From contig PWIY01000141.1 in the NCBI GenBank assembly GCA_003560215.1, forward strand, positions 1 through 8,679: a DNA stretch of 8,679 bases. The letters run 5' to 3'. This stretch comes from Bacteroidales bacterium. Lineage in GTDB: Bacteria; Bacteroidota; Bacteroidia; Bacteroidales; UBA7960. The position numbers were made by a program, and so were the translations under genes. The notes under the pieces are model-generated. The model had not been told where the DNA came from and did not search any database. It saw nothing but the letters and a program-made list of their open reading frames with translations. How positions within the stretch are numbered: the first letter of the stretch is position 1; the number at the start of each line of letters is the position of its first letter. Positions 1-6,813 of this stretch are shown here, in pieces.

Positions 1-1625
1 CCATTGCCGTGCTGGATGTGTTTCCCGGTGCTGAAAATTTGAACCCTGTCTTTTCACCGGATGGTGAGGGGATCTATTTTCTTTCAAACAGCGACGGTTT
101 CCGTAACCTTTACCACTATACCCTTGACAACGGGGATCTTTACAGGCTGACCGATTATTATACCGGCATCAGTGGCATCACCCATATGACACCTGCTTTC
201 AGTGTAGCAAGAGAAACCGGGGATATTGTTTACAGCCACTACCAGGCGGGAAAGTATACCATATACCGCGCAGCACCTGATGAATTCCAGCGGGAGCAGG
301 TAGATCCGATGGCCGTGGACATGACAGCCTCTGTGCTGCCGCCTTTTGAAGCAGAAGCCCGGCTGATCGTAGACCGAAGCCTTGAAACGGAGCCTTACAG
401 GGAGATCTTCCCGGTTGATTCTTTTGTCGAAAAACCTTTTGAGCCCCGCTTCAGTTTGTCATATATCGGCAGCACCGGGATCGGGATGGCTACCAGCCGT
501 TATGGTACCGGTATGGCCGGAGGCGTTGCCATGATGTTTACGGATATTACCGGAGATAATCAGCTGTTTGCCCAGGTAGCTGTAAATGGCGAGATTTATG
601 ATTTTGGTGCCATGGCCGGCTACCTCAACCAAAAAAGCCGTGTAAACTGGGGAGCTACAGTTTCCCATATTCCTTATTCTTTTGCCAGCCTCAGAATGGT
701 GCGTGATACGTTGCATTTCGGAGACGATCCGGTACACGTGGATAACCTGCAGCTGCTCCAGCAGCGGACATTTGAGGACCAGTTGTCACTGTATGCCTAT
801 TACCCGTTTTCAACCACCAGGCGCATTGAGGCCGGGGGAAGCCTTGCCCTGTATTATTTCCGCATTGATGCGATCAACAATTATTACCACCAGGGCTTCC
901 GTGTGGGTGAAGACCGGGAGCGCCTTACCGACCTGGAACCAAGCAGCTTTATCCTGTCGCGGCTGAATCTGGCTTATGTGGGAGACAACTCCTATTTCGG
1001 GATGGCTTCACCCATGGCCGGGTGGCGATACCGGTTCGGGGTGGAGAAAATGTTCGGCCGGGTCGATCTGTATAACCTGACAGCGGATTACCGCTATTAC
1101 CACCGTGTGCAACCCTTTACTTTTGCAGTCAGGGGGATTCATTACGGAAGATACGGGCGTGAACCTGAGAATGATCTGTTCTATCCACAGTACCTGGGTT
1201 TCCCCGGTTACGTGAGAGGATATGATTATTCCTCCCTAAACCAGATCGAGCAAACTTTCGGCCGGGACGGTGTCGACCAGGCATTCAGTAAACTGCTGGG
1301 CAGCCGGGTTCTTCTGGGAGGGCTTGAAGTAAGGGTGCCGTTTACAGGCCCGGAAGAGCTGTCGCTCATTTCCAGCGGATTTTTCTTTACCGAACTGGCC
1401 TGGTTTCTGGACGCGGGTGTGGCATGGAACAGCGACAGCAGCATTACGCTGAATCCCGAAAAAGCCAGCGAACCGGGCAAGCGTTTTCCTGTATTCAGTA
1501 CAGGTCCTTCCTTAAGGGTGAATCTGTTTGGAGCGATCATCCTTGAGCCCTACCTGGCATTCCCCTTCCATACCCATGGAATTCAGGAGAGCGTGTGGGG
1601 GCTGAATTTCCTCCCGGGGTGGTAA
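1..1625 (+). CDS. Propeller (PD40/TolB-like) and BamA/Omp85-like outer-membrane barrel protein, 5'-truncated
   Basis: The frame is open to the left edge (first full codon at 3), so the true start lies outside; 540 residues are visible and the stop is TAA at 1623-1625. Visible residues 1-100 look like TolB/PD40 propeller blades: an SPDG motif at 18-21 is followed by a hydrophobic strand, an S-D-G turn and a Y-x-Y strand, and a weaker blade follows. From about residue 147 to the end the sequence alternates like an outer-membrane barrel. Its C-terminal part has Omp85 hallmarks: a VRGY motif at 404-407, matching the conserved loop-6 (V)RGF/Y of BamA, then a GSRVLLGGLEVRVPF stretch near 433-447 typical of the surface-antigen (D15) domain, and a final Trp. 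It probably sits in the outer membrane with the propeller in the periplasm. No POTRA domain is visible, but the N-terminus is missing. Whether it inserts or translocates proteins, or has an enzymatic domain further upstream, cannot be told. The barrel assignment is firm; the function is not. Confidence 0.88.
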   Translation, partial: IAVLDVFPGAENLNPVFSPDGEGIYFLSNSDGFRNLYHYTLDNGDLYRLTDYYTGISGITHMTPAFSVARETGDIVYSHYQAGKYTIYRAAPDEFQREQVDPMAVDMTASVLPPFEAEARLIVDRSLETEPYREIFPVDSFVEKPFEPRFSLSYIGSTGIGMATSRYGTGMAGGVAMMFTDITGDNQLFAQVAVNGEIYDFGAMAGYLNQKSRVNWGATVSHIPYSFASLRMVRDTLHFGDDPVHVDNLQLLQQRTFEDQLSLYAYYPFSTTRRIEAGGSLALYYFRIDAINNYYHQGFRVGEDRERLTDLEPSSFILSRLNLAYVGDNSYFGMASPMAGWRYRFGVEKMFGRVDLYNLTADYRYYHRVQPFTFAVRGIHYGRYGREPENDLFYPQYLGFPGYVRGYDYSSLNQIEQTFGRDGVDQAFSKLLGSRVLLGGLEVRVPFTGPEELSLISSGFFFTELAWFLDAGVAWNSDSSITLNPEKASEPGKRFPVFSTGPSLRVNLFGAIILEPYLAFPFHTHGIQESVWGLNFLPGW

Positions 1626-1683
1626 TTGTTCAGCGGGTTGGATGGTTCGGAAAACCTCAGGGTGAACCTGCCCTGATAAGCAG

Positions 1684-1709
1684 CCTCAGCAGGTCTCCTC
1701 AGCAGGTCT
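1684..1709. repeat. Tandem repeat, two perfect 13-bp copies
   Basis: The unit CCTCAGCAGGTCT occurs twice back to back (1684-1696 and 1697-1709). A degenerate third copy follows around 1720-1736 (CCTCAAAAGCAGGTTT). It lies in the convergent gap after the barrel gene stop. No function is apparent; it may simply be a small slippage duplication. Confidence 0.8.
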
Positions 1710-1775
1710 CCAAAGCTGGCCTCAAAAGCAGGTTTCGGGGTTAAGTCTGAGAAACAGGACCCCTGGCCCCTAAAT

Positions 1776-1817
1776 AAGATCGCGCGTTGTGACAATGAGT
1801 TCACAACGCGCGATCTT
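1776..1817. terminator. Perfect 17-bp inverted repeat between convergent genes, probable bidirectional terminator
   Basis: The arm AAGATCGCGCGTTGTGA (1776-1792) is exactly complementary to 1801-1817, with an 8-base loop (CAATGAGT). It sits between the stop of the plus-strand barrel gene (1625) and the stop of the minus-strand symporter (1852), 34 bases from the latter. Because the arms end in A/T, RNA from either strand has a GC-rich stem ending in a few U residues (TCTTTG rightward, TCTTATTT leftward). The U tracts are short, so termination efficiency is uncertain, but position and stability favour a shared terminator over a protein-binding site. Confidence 0.7.
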
Positions 1818-1851
1818 TGATGGCTTGTGGCATTCAGGCGACATCTATTTG

Positions 1852-3405
1852 CTATTCCTGACCGGGTTTTTCACCAGCGGTACCGGTTTCTTCGGGGACA
1901 TCACTCTTAACCTTTTCCATGGCTTCGGCCAGGGAAGTTTCTTTGGTGTAGAAACGACCCCATTTGCTTTCCGGATCGGGCCTGGTGGCCAGTGATACAA
2001 TGATCAGTACCAGTATGGAGGCACTGGCTGCAGGCAATATGATGTACTGTTCATTCAGCAGCTGGGTTCCATACAGGCTGCTTAGAATGGAGTTGGCGAT
2101 GGTAATGATCAGCGTAACACCCATTCCGGTGGCAATGGAAGCAACTCCACCCTGTACGGTGACCCGTTTCCACAGGAATGCTGCCAGCAGTGCCGGTGTC
2201 AGTCCGGCGCCCACCATGGTATAGGCCGTCAGCGCCATGGCCAGGATGGTCTCAAACTGTGTTAATATGAGGTAGGCAAGCACTCCGAGCAATACGACCA
2301 TTACACGCTGGAAAATCACAATCTTGTCCGGATTGGCTGCTTTGTTGATGAAACGCTGATACACGTCCCTCGTCAGGTTGGTGGAAGGTGTAAGCAGGAA
2401 GCTGTTTCCTGTGGAGGTGATAATGGCCACAGAAGCTGCCAGCAGGAGCAATCCACCCCAAACGGGAAGGCCTACCTCAGTACCATAACGGGCGGTGTGC
2501 AAAATGATCCTTTCAGCATTTTCGCTCGACAGGAACATCTCGCTGGCGTGATCCAGGACATTGAAATGGCTGAACGCAAAGATGGCCAGTGATGCCAGTG
2601 CAGTTTCCACAACAATTGTTCCCGATACCCAAAACAATACGGCCTTTTTGGCTGATTTTTCGTTTTTGGCAGAAAAGAATTTCTGGTACATATTGGACTC
2701 TCCCAGCAGGAGGAAAAAAGTGGGGAGGAAAATACCCATGGCCCAGAAAAAGTTGTTGTCCCCGAATATCTGGAAGTGGGAGGGGTCAAGGGTGGCGGTA
2801 AGGTGCTCAGAACCCCCGATATGAAAGAATACCAGGGGTGCGGCAATCAGCATGGCCACGGTGATCACTGCCCCGTTAATGATGTCTACAGACACAATGG
2901 ACATCATCCCGGCGAATGCCGTGAAGGTGATGATGAAGGCTGCCGTAAGCAATACCCCCTGCCACTCGGGAATCCCTGCAACCAGATCGAGGACAAATCC
3001 TCCGGCCCTGAACTGATAACCAACAATGGTGGTATAGGCAATGACAATTACAATTGTTCCAAGTATCCGGGCCCATTTGTTATAGCGCAACTCCAAAATA
3101 TCGGGAACTGTATATTCGGCGATGCGGCGGACCCTGGCGGCCAGGAAAAACACAATGATAATTCCCACCCAGGCTCCTGCTGCCATCCAAAGCTCAGAAA
3201 AACCAACATTGGCAGCAAGTCCGGCTCCCGCCAGGAGGCTACCTGAACCCATCCAGGTACAAAGCAGCGTACCAACCAGTCGTGCTGTGGAAACCGAACG
3301 GCCGGCTACCATGAAATCTTCCTGGTTTTTTACCATGAAACTTTTGTAAACAGAAATACCCATTAACAGGACGAGATAGCCGATAACAGCCCAAAGGAAT
3401 ATCAT
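1852..3405 (-). CDS. Sodium/solute symporter (SSS family, SSF domain)
   Basis: This 517-residue inner-membrane protein has about 13 hydrophobic segments, the usual length and topology for the SSS family (LeuT fold), which moves small solutes inward with Na+. Family marks are visible in order: DFMVAGRS at 30-37 after the first helix, the GSGSLLAGAG stretch at 53-62, a TM5-type motif around 166-178 (GMMSIVSVDIING, with the conserved Asp174), the GESNMYQKFFSAKNEKSAKKA loop at 235-255, and the segment at 327-350 with S/T residues followed by NLTRDVYQ, which corresponds to the Na+-site helix and the following loop of vSGLT and PutP. The tail after about residue 480 is hydrophilic and acidic. The start ATG (3403-3405) leads straight into the first helix. 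It lies 72 bases downstream of the HhH gene and may share its transcript or use the nearby promoter-like TACCTTTG. No catabolic gene accompanies it, so the substrate is unknown. Confidence 0.93.
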   Translation of the reverse strand: MIFLWAVIGYLVLLMGISVYKSFMVKNQEDFMVAGRSVSTARLVGTLLCTWMGSGSLLAGAGLAANVGFSELWMAAGAWVGIIIVFFLAARVRRIAEYTVPDILELRYNKWARILGTIVIVIAYTTIVGYQFRAGGFVLDLVAGIPEWQGVLLTAAFIITFTAFAGMMSIVSVDIINGAVITVAMLIAAPLVFFHIGGSEHLTATLDPSHFQIFGDNNFFWAMGIFLPTFFLLLGESNMYQKFFSAKNEKSAKKAVLFWVSGTIVVETALASLAIFAFSHFNVLDHASEMFLSSENAERIILHTARYGTEVGLPVWGGLLLLAASVAIITSTGNSFLLTPSTNLTRDVYQRFINKAANPDKIVIFQRVMVVLLGVLAYLILTQFETILAMALTAYTMVGAGLTPALLAAFLWKRVTVQGGVASIATGMGVTLIITIANSILSSLYGTQLLNEQYIILPAASASILVLIIVSLATRPDPESKWGRFYTKETSLAEAMEKVKSDVPEETGTAGEKPGQE

Positions 3406-3446
3406 AATCTGTGGATTTATGGTTAACGAAATAATTTCAACGCAGG

Positions 3447-3454
3447 CAAAGGTA
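3447..3454 (-). promoter_or_regulatory. Possible Bacteroidota -7 element for the symporter gene
   Basis: Read on the minus strand, this is TACCTTTG, an exact fit to the Bacteroidota -7 consensus TAnnTTTG, in the 72-base gap before the symporter. Transcription would begin around 3440, giving a leader of about 35 bases. No TTTG is present at the expected -33 position (about 3473-3476), and a run of nine T residues lies directly upstream of the element (3454-3462), so this is a suggestion only. The symporter may equally be read from the upstream genes. Confidence 0.35.
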
Positions 3455-3477
3455 AAAAAAAATCGATACGGGCTATC

Positions 3478-5658
3478 CTAAAAGCGCAGCCTGATCTGAG
3501 CTTTCACTTCAGTCCGGGAAGGGCCTTCAATGCGGTCCAATCCTGATCCCGTATAATTTCTGTTGGTGTACATGGTACGGGCCAGCCGGGCATAAAAGTC
3601 AATTTTCCGGTGTAAACGCCACCTGGTAACCATATAGACCCTCATGCCCTGATCTGAATAAAAGGGGAAAGAGAATGCATAGAGCACATCGTGTTCATAG
3701 GCATAAATCCTGGAGTTGAATCCATCCGTGTCAAAAAGTGCCAAACGGAAAGTGAGCGCAAGAGGGTGCCTGGGATTTCGGTAAAGGATATCCTGATATA
3801 AAAGAAACCCTGTTTCTTTTTCATTGCCTTGTGTATGGGTTGCAAACTCCATTCTGCTCCGGAGGTTTACAGATGGTGCCACATGATAACTGATGTTTAA
3901 CCTGAACTGAGACCTGCAAACGTCCTCCACCAGCCTGATGTGGGCTCCGTTTGCAGCTTCATGGATACCAGGGGTGCTGTTCATGGGTTTTACCCTGCGC
4001 CTGAAGCGAAATGAGATTTTTGTTTCACGGGATGGCTCGAAATCCAGATTCATTTGGTAATCGCTGCCCCTGGTCGGCATATAGGTGCGAAACTTCATCC
4101 ATGGAAAGACAAAGTGATCGGCATAGGTGTACAATGTCAACCGTGGAGAAATCTGCCATCTGGCCCCGAAATAGAACCCTTTTTCGTTGGCAACCCTGCT
4201 GTGCTCTCCAAAAGCCGCTGCAAAAGGTGACTGGTACGCCGGATGATAATGGCGGTGTATGAGTGCGACGGAAAACTGCCGGTGCAGGCTGATCATCACG
4301 CCATTGATCAATGCCATTTTTCTGTTGGCCCCGATTGCGGCTTCCCCGAAAAAATGCATGTTCCTGTTCAGGTAGCTGTAATCCGCCCCCGCCGCATGCC
4401 ACCGGTTGCTGCTAAAGTCAAACTGATTGTAAAATGAAAGGTTTCGCTGGTATTCTGCCCCCAACCGGTACAGGTACCCCGTTAAGCCCACTTTCAGGGT
4501 ATTGCGCCGGAACGTGATATTGCCTCCGCAGATTCTTTCCTGTACGGCATTTTTTCCGGCCAGCTCCCGTGGGGTCCTGTGCAGTCCGCTTTGCTGAAGG
4601 CTGGTGATCACCAAAGGTTTTCCGGTCAGGCTGTCTTTCTTTGATACAGAAGCATCCCTGTGTTTTGATGAGTAAAAAACAGTGAGTTCGAACGGGCCGG
4701 CCTGCATGGCGATGCCGGTGCCACGCATAAAATTATTCTCATCCACGGAGGTATATGGCCGCAGCCCCAGTCCGTTTTTTTTGATGCCGATCCCTTCACT
4801 GCTTTTTCCGAATCCCATCCCCGACCAGAAAACAAGTCCCTGCCCGAACTGTGCCTGAAAATCGCCAATGGTGACTGCCCTGATTCTTCCCAGATCACGG
4901 AGAAACAAGTGGGCTGAATAAAAATCAAATCCCCGGGGCTGGCTGCCTCTGAAAAACTCCTCTCCGGGATCCTTTTCAGCTGTAAGTCCGATGCTGATGT
5001 TCCGGTACCAGGTAAAACGGTACCTTGCATATAACCGCAACGGACTCCCGGGGTACCTGGCGTTTGGATTGTCCAGAAGCTCTTCGGCGCTTATGTTGCT
5101 GAACCCCTTCTGTTGTTCCAGCAACTGCTGGTATCGCAAAAACAATACGTGTTCTCCCTCATCCACGATGGCAGACCGCGAAAATTGACGGCGGGACAGG
5201 GCATCACTGACGGTTACAAATGGCATGATGGCCCTGATGTCAGATACACTGAAGCCTTCAACTGTCTGCAGCTCATAAATGCTGGTCAGTTTTCCATGAC
5301 GCTTTATATGATTGACGAGCTGAATGATCTGCCATTCACTCAGCATGAATAACTGCCTGAGTTCATCGGCAGAAGCATTGTTCAAATGAATTGGATGAGC
5401 CGCCAGGGATTCCAGTATCTCAACCATGCTGACATGATCCGCTTCACTCTCTTCTGTTTCCGGCAGGTTTTCCAGGTAGTTCATGATCAGTTCCTGAAGT
5501 GCATCTTTGTCAGGATCGGACTGTTCCCGCTGATCATTTGGCGGAATCATGGGTTGTTCAGCCCGAAGATTCCGGCCCGGCAGAGCGATGAAGAACAGCA
5601 GCGTCAGGATACCGATGCCTGCCGGACTCAAGATTGTATGTTTTGCCGTAGGATGCAT
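3478..5658 (-). CDS. Periplasmic helix-hairpin-helix protein with predicted outer-membrane beta-barrel
   Basis: A 726-residue protein starts with a signal peptide (hydrophobic core about 14-27, likely cut near residue 33). An acidic segment follows at 36-85, then a helix-hairpin-helix region at about 91-150: LNNASADEL at 92-100, IIQLVNHIKRHGKL at 111-124, then a second unit with ELQTVEGFSVSDIRAIMPFV at 129-148. This resembles the ComEA-type HhH_3 tandem that binds DNA without sequence specificity. From about residue 165 the sequence is rich in alternating aromatic/hydrophobic strands with polar turns and ends in IRLRF, the C-terminal Phe typical of outer-membrane barrels. It fits a Bacteroidota family annotated only as HhH-domain protein. 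The ATG at 5656-5658 directly precedes the signal peptide. The PorV-like gene ends 57 bases upstream on the same strand with no clear promoter between, so co-transcription is likely. A role in DNA binding or uptake is possible, but the HhH fold may instead serve in protein contact here. Confidence 0.87.
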   Translation of the reverse strand: MHPTAKHTILSPAGIGILTLLFFIALPGRNLRAEQPMIPPNDQREQSDPDKDALQELIMNYLENLPETEESEADHVSMVEILESLAAHPIHLNNASADELRQLFMLSEWQIIQLVNHIKRHGKLTSIYELQTVEGFSVSDIRAIMPFVTVSDALSRRQFSRSAIVDEGEHVLFLRYQQLLEQQKGFSNISAEELLDNPNARYPGSPLRLYARYRFTWYRNISIGLTAEKDPGEEFFRGSQPRGFDFYSAHLFLRDLGRIRAVTIGDFQAQFGQGLVFWSGMGFGKSSEGIGIKKNGLGLRPYTSVDENNFMRGTGIAMQAGPFELTVFYSSKHRDASVSKKDSLTGKPLVITSLQQSGLHRTPRELAGKNAVQERICGGNITFRRNTLKVGLTGYLYRLGAEYQRNLSFYNQFDFSSNRWHAAGADYSYLNRNMHFFGEAAIGANRKMALINGVMISLHRQFSVALIHRHYHPAYQSPFAAAFGEHSRVANEKGFYFGARWQISPRLTLYTYADHFVFPWMKFRTYMPTRGSDYQMNLDFEPSRETKISFRFRRRVKPMNSTPGIHEAANGAHIRLVEDVCRSQFRLNISYHVAPSVNLRSRMEFATHTQGNEKETGFLLYQDILYRNPRHPLALTFRLALFDTDGFNSRIYAYEHDVLYAFSFPFYSDQGMRVYMVTRWRLHRKIDFYARLARTMYTNRNYTGSGLDRIEGPSRTEVKAQIRLRF

Positions 5659-5715
5659 GTTTGTTGCCGGTTACGGGTTTCAGGGCAATGGCTTTGGTTT
5701 ATGGTTTTCCCGGGT

Positions 5716-6549
5716 TTAGTGGAGTGTATAGGTCATGGCCACGCAAGGGGAATAGCCAAGGGTATAATGATAGGCTGTTGCAATGTCTATTTGCAGGCGT
5801 CCGCGGCGGAACCCGATCCCGAAAGCATTTTGAAAGGGATTTGTGCTGACGCCCGTTCGCATCACAATTGCCTCACCGGGGGCATATTCAACACCTGCCC
5901 TGAAAACCGGGGGCAGGCGGATGTCTTTACCGGCTTCCACACTCAGCAGGACATTGTCGGAAAAACGGTAGGAAAAGCCTGTCCGGATCACAGTTGGAAC
6001 ATTGATAAAGGATCCCGAATGTGGACAGTCAGGGCGGCCTGCCATGGTGGGGTTAAATACATGCGAAGCGACCAGCAGACCCGGAACCGGTTCATATACC
6101 ACACCCAGTTCCGCCACGGCCGTACCGTGGTGACCGGATCCGTCAGCGATGGAGGCAAAATGGTAACTGATCTTCAGACCTGTCGACAAACGTTCTCCGA
6201 ATGACCTGGCGTAAGCAACGCCTGTTTTTCCTTCGCGGTACAGTGAGTTGCCAAAACCTGAGAAACTGACACCCAGGACGCTTCCGGAAAAAGGGAGAAT
6301 GACGGCAAAACCTGCCAGCGAGAGTTCCGGAAGGAGGAAACGGTTTTCTGTGTACAGTGCTGCAGTGACACTCCCTGTACGCATCATGCCCGCCTGGTTA
6401 TGGCTGACGGACCAGGTGTCGTACAAAGCCACTGAAGCATTGCCCAGGCCAGCGGCCCTTCCGCCTGAGGAAAATTTGCCGGACCCGAAAAGACTGATCG
6501 GCAGGATCAGCAGCATGGACCATAAATTAAAAGCAGGGAAGTGATTCAT
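5716..6549 (-). CDS. PorV/PorQ-like small outer-membrane beta-barrel protein
   Basis: This 277-residue protein has an N-terminal signal peptide (hydrophobic 9-21, cut probably after about 23). Just after it comes the signature GGRAAGLGNASVALYDTWSVSHNQAGM (29-55), close to the (G)ARAAGMGNAgVAL.D.WS..xNPAG pattern of PorV/PorQ and related FadL-like barrels of Bacteroidota. The usual NPAG is NQAG here. The remainder is a run of amphipathic strands with Gly/aromatic patterning (for example VLGVSFSGFGN, TGLKISYHFASIAD, VIRTGFSYRF). It is shorter than PorV or PorQ themselves (well over 300 residues), so it is probably a relative and not the type IX secretion component; the C-terminus ends in His, not an aromatic residue. 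It is the first gene of the minus-strand set, 57 bases before the HhH barrel gene, suggesting a joint role in the outer membrane. The ATG at 6547-6549 gives a proper signal peptide; no Shine-Dalgarno is visible. A degenerate -7 box (TTATTTTG, minus strand, 6571-6564) is the best promoter candidate. Confidence 0.82.
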   Translation of the reverse strand: MNHFPAFNLWSMLLILPISLFGSGKFSSGGRAAGLGNASVALYDTWSVSHNQAGMMRTGSVTAALYTENRFLLPELSLAGFAVILPFSGSVLGVSFSGFGNSLYREGKTGVAYARSFGERLSTGLKISYHFASIADGSGHHGTAVAELGVVYEPVPGLLVASHVFNPTMAGRPDCPHSGSFINVPTVIRTGFSYRFSDNVLLSVEAGKDIRLPPVFRAGVEYAPGEAIVMRTGVSTNPFQNAFGIGFRRGRLQIDIATAYHYTLGYSPCVAMTYTLH

Positions 6550-6556
6550 GACATTT

Positions 6557-6586
6557 TTTGAGTCAAAATAACTAAAATTATATTTG
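6557..6586 (+). promoter_or_regulatory. Bacteroidota-type promoter (TTTG -33, TATATTTG -7) facing the peptidase gene
   Basis: TTTG at 6557-6560 and TATATTTG at 6579-6586 are separated by 18 bases, which matches the Bacteroidota housekeeping promoter (TTTG ending at -33, TAnnTTTG ending at -7). Transcription would begin near 6593 and run right, giving the S9 peptidase gene a leader of about 220 bases. The -33 box lies only 8 bases outside the divergent PorV-like gene start, so promoters for the two directions would overlap. Confidence 0.6.
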
Positions 6587-6656
6587 GGAGGAGTGTATTT
6601 TTATGCTAAAAATCAGGAAGGGTTGAAAAACCCACTTAAGTGACCCGGAGTGTTTT

Positions 6657-6680
6657 GAACCCGGTTGGGGTTTCTTTTTC
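6657..6680 (+). terminator. Terminator-like hairpin with T-rich tail inside the leader
   Basis: AACCC (6658-6662) pairs with GGGTT (6668-6672) around a 5-base loop, extendable by one G-T pair, and is followed by TCTTTTTC. The layout is that of a short intrinsic terminator reading right. The stem is only 5-6 bp, so it is weak. If active it would end transcripts from the promoter at 6557-6586 after about 85 bases, acting as an attenuator before the peptidase gene. Confidence 0.35.
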
Positions 6681-6742
6681 AGCTTATTAAAAAGGCTCTG
6701 AAGTTATGGTTCTGTTTTTCATAAATCTTTATAACTTTAAGG

Positions 6743-6761
6743 CCCGGAACCCGGAACCCGG
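6743..6761. repeat. Tandem CCCGGAA repeat (2.7 copies)
   Basis: Units CCCGGAA at 6743-6749 and 6750-6756 are followed by a partial CCCGG at 6757-6761. The overlapping octamer GAACCCGG is found at 6747-6754 and 6754-6761 and also at 6657-6664, inside the terminator-like hairpin. The regular 7-base period could place protein-binding sites or RNA pairing segments, or be a chance slippage product. Confidence 0.7.
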
Positions 6762-6813
6762 TCATCCAGCATCTTTTTTTGGTATCAGTAATTTGTTTTT
6801 AAATCTTCAGCTT

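Larger units (their letters stand above)
6587..6813 (+). other. Long leader / divergent intergenic region with several short structures
   Basis: No open frame of note lies here. In order it holds: a perfect 5-bp stem with a GAAA tetraloop (GGGTT 6620-6624, AACCC 6629-6633); a 10-base palindrome CACTTAAGTG (6633-6642); a terminator-like hairpin with a T-rich tail (6657-6680); a second weak -7-like box TAACTTTA (6732-6739); a CCCGGAA tandem repeat (6743-6761); and a run of seven T (6774-6780). GGGTT occurs at 6620 and 6668 and AACCC at 6629, 6658, 6748 and 6755, so alternative pairings are possible. Whether this is a regulatory leader, a small RNA or untranslated spacer is open. Confidence 0.45.

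Noticed and set aside
1684..1709. Tandem repeat considered as a CRISPR or satellite array
   Set aside because: There are only two 13-bp copies with no spacers; this is too short and too few for either.
1789..1995. Small plus-strand frame starting in the hairpin and ending inside the symporter gene
   Set aside because: It begins within the 17-bp inverted repeat and overlaps the symporter 3' end in antisense; there is no supporting family resemblance or promoter.
2776..3246. Plus-strand open frame (156 codons) opposite the symporter
   Set aside because: Its Gly/Asn/His-rich translation is the antisense reading of transmembrane helices, and the symporter reading is unambiguous.
3454..3480. T-run after the HhH gene considered as an intrinsic terminator (minus strand)
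   Set aside because: The nine T residues follow only a 4-bp GATA/TATC stem, too weak to call a terminator; read-through into the symporter remains possible.
5386..6204. Long plus-strand open frame (272 codons) antisense to the HhH and PorV-like genes
   Set aside because: It spans parts of two well-supported minus-strand genes and their spacer, has a Cys/His/Met-rich composition with no domain or signal peptide, and has no promoter-like sequence that I can see. It is best explained as a codon-bias shadow.
5716..6549. Naming the small barrel protein PorV or PorQ of type IX secretion
   Set aside because: Only the N-terminal signature is shared; it is considerably shorter and no other type IX secretion gene is in the window.
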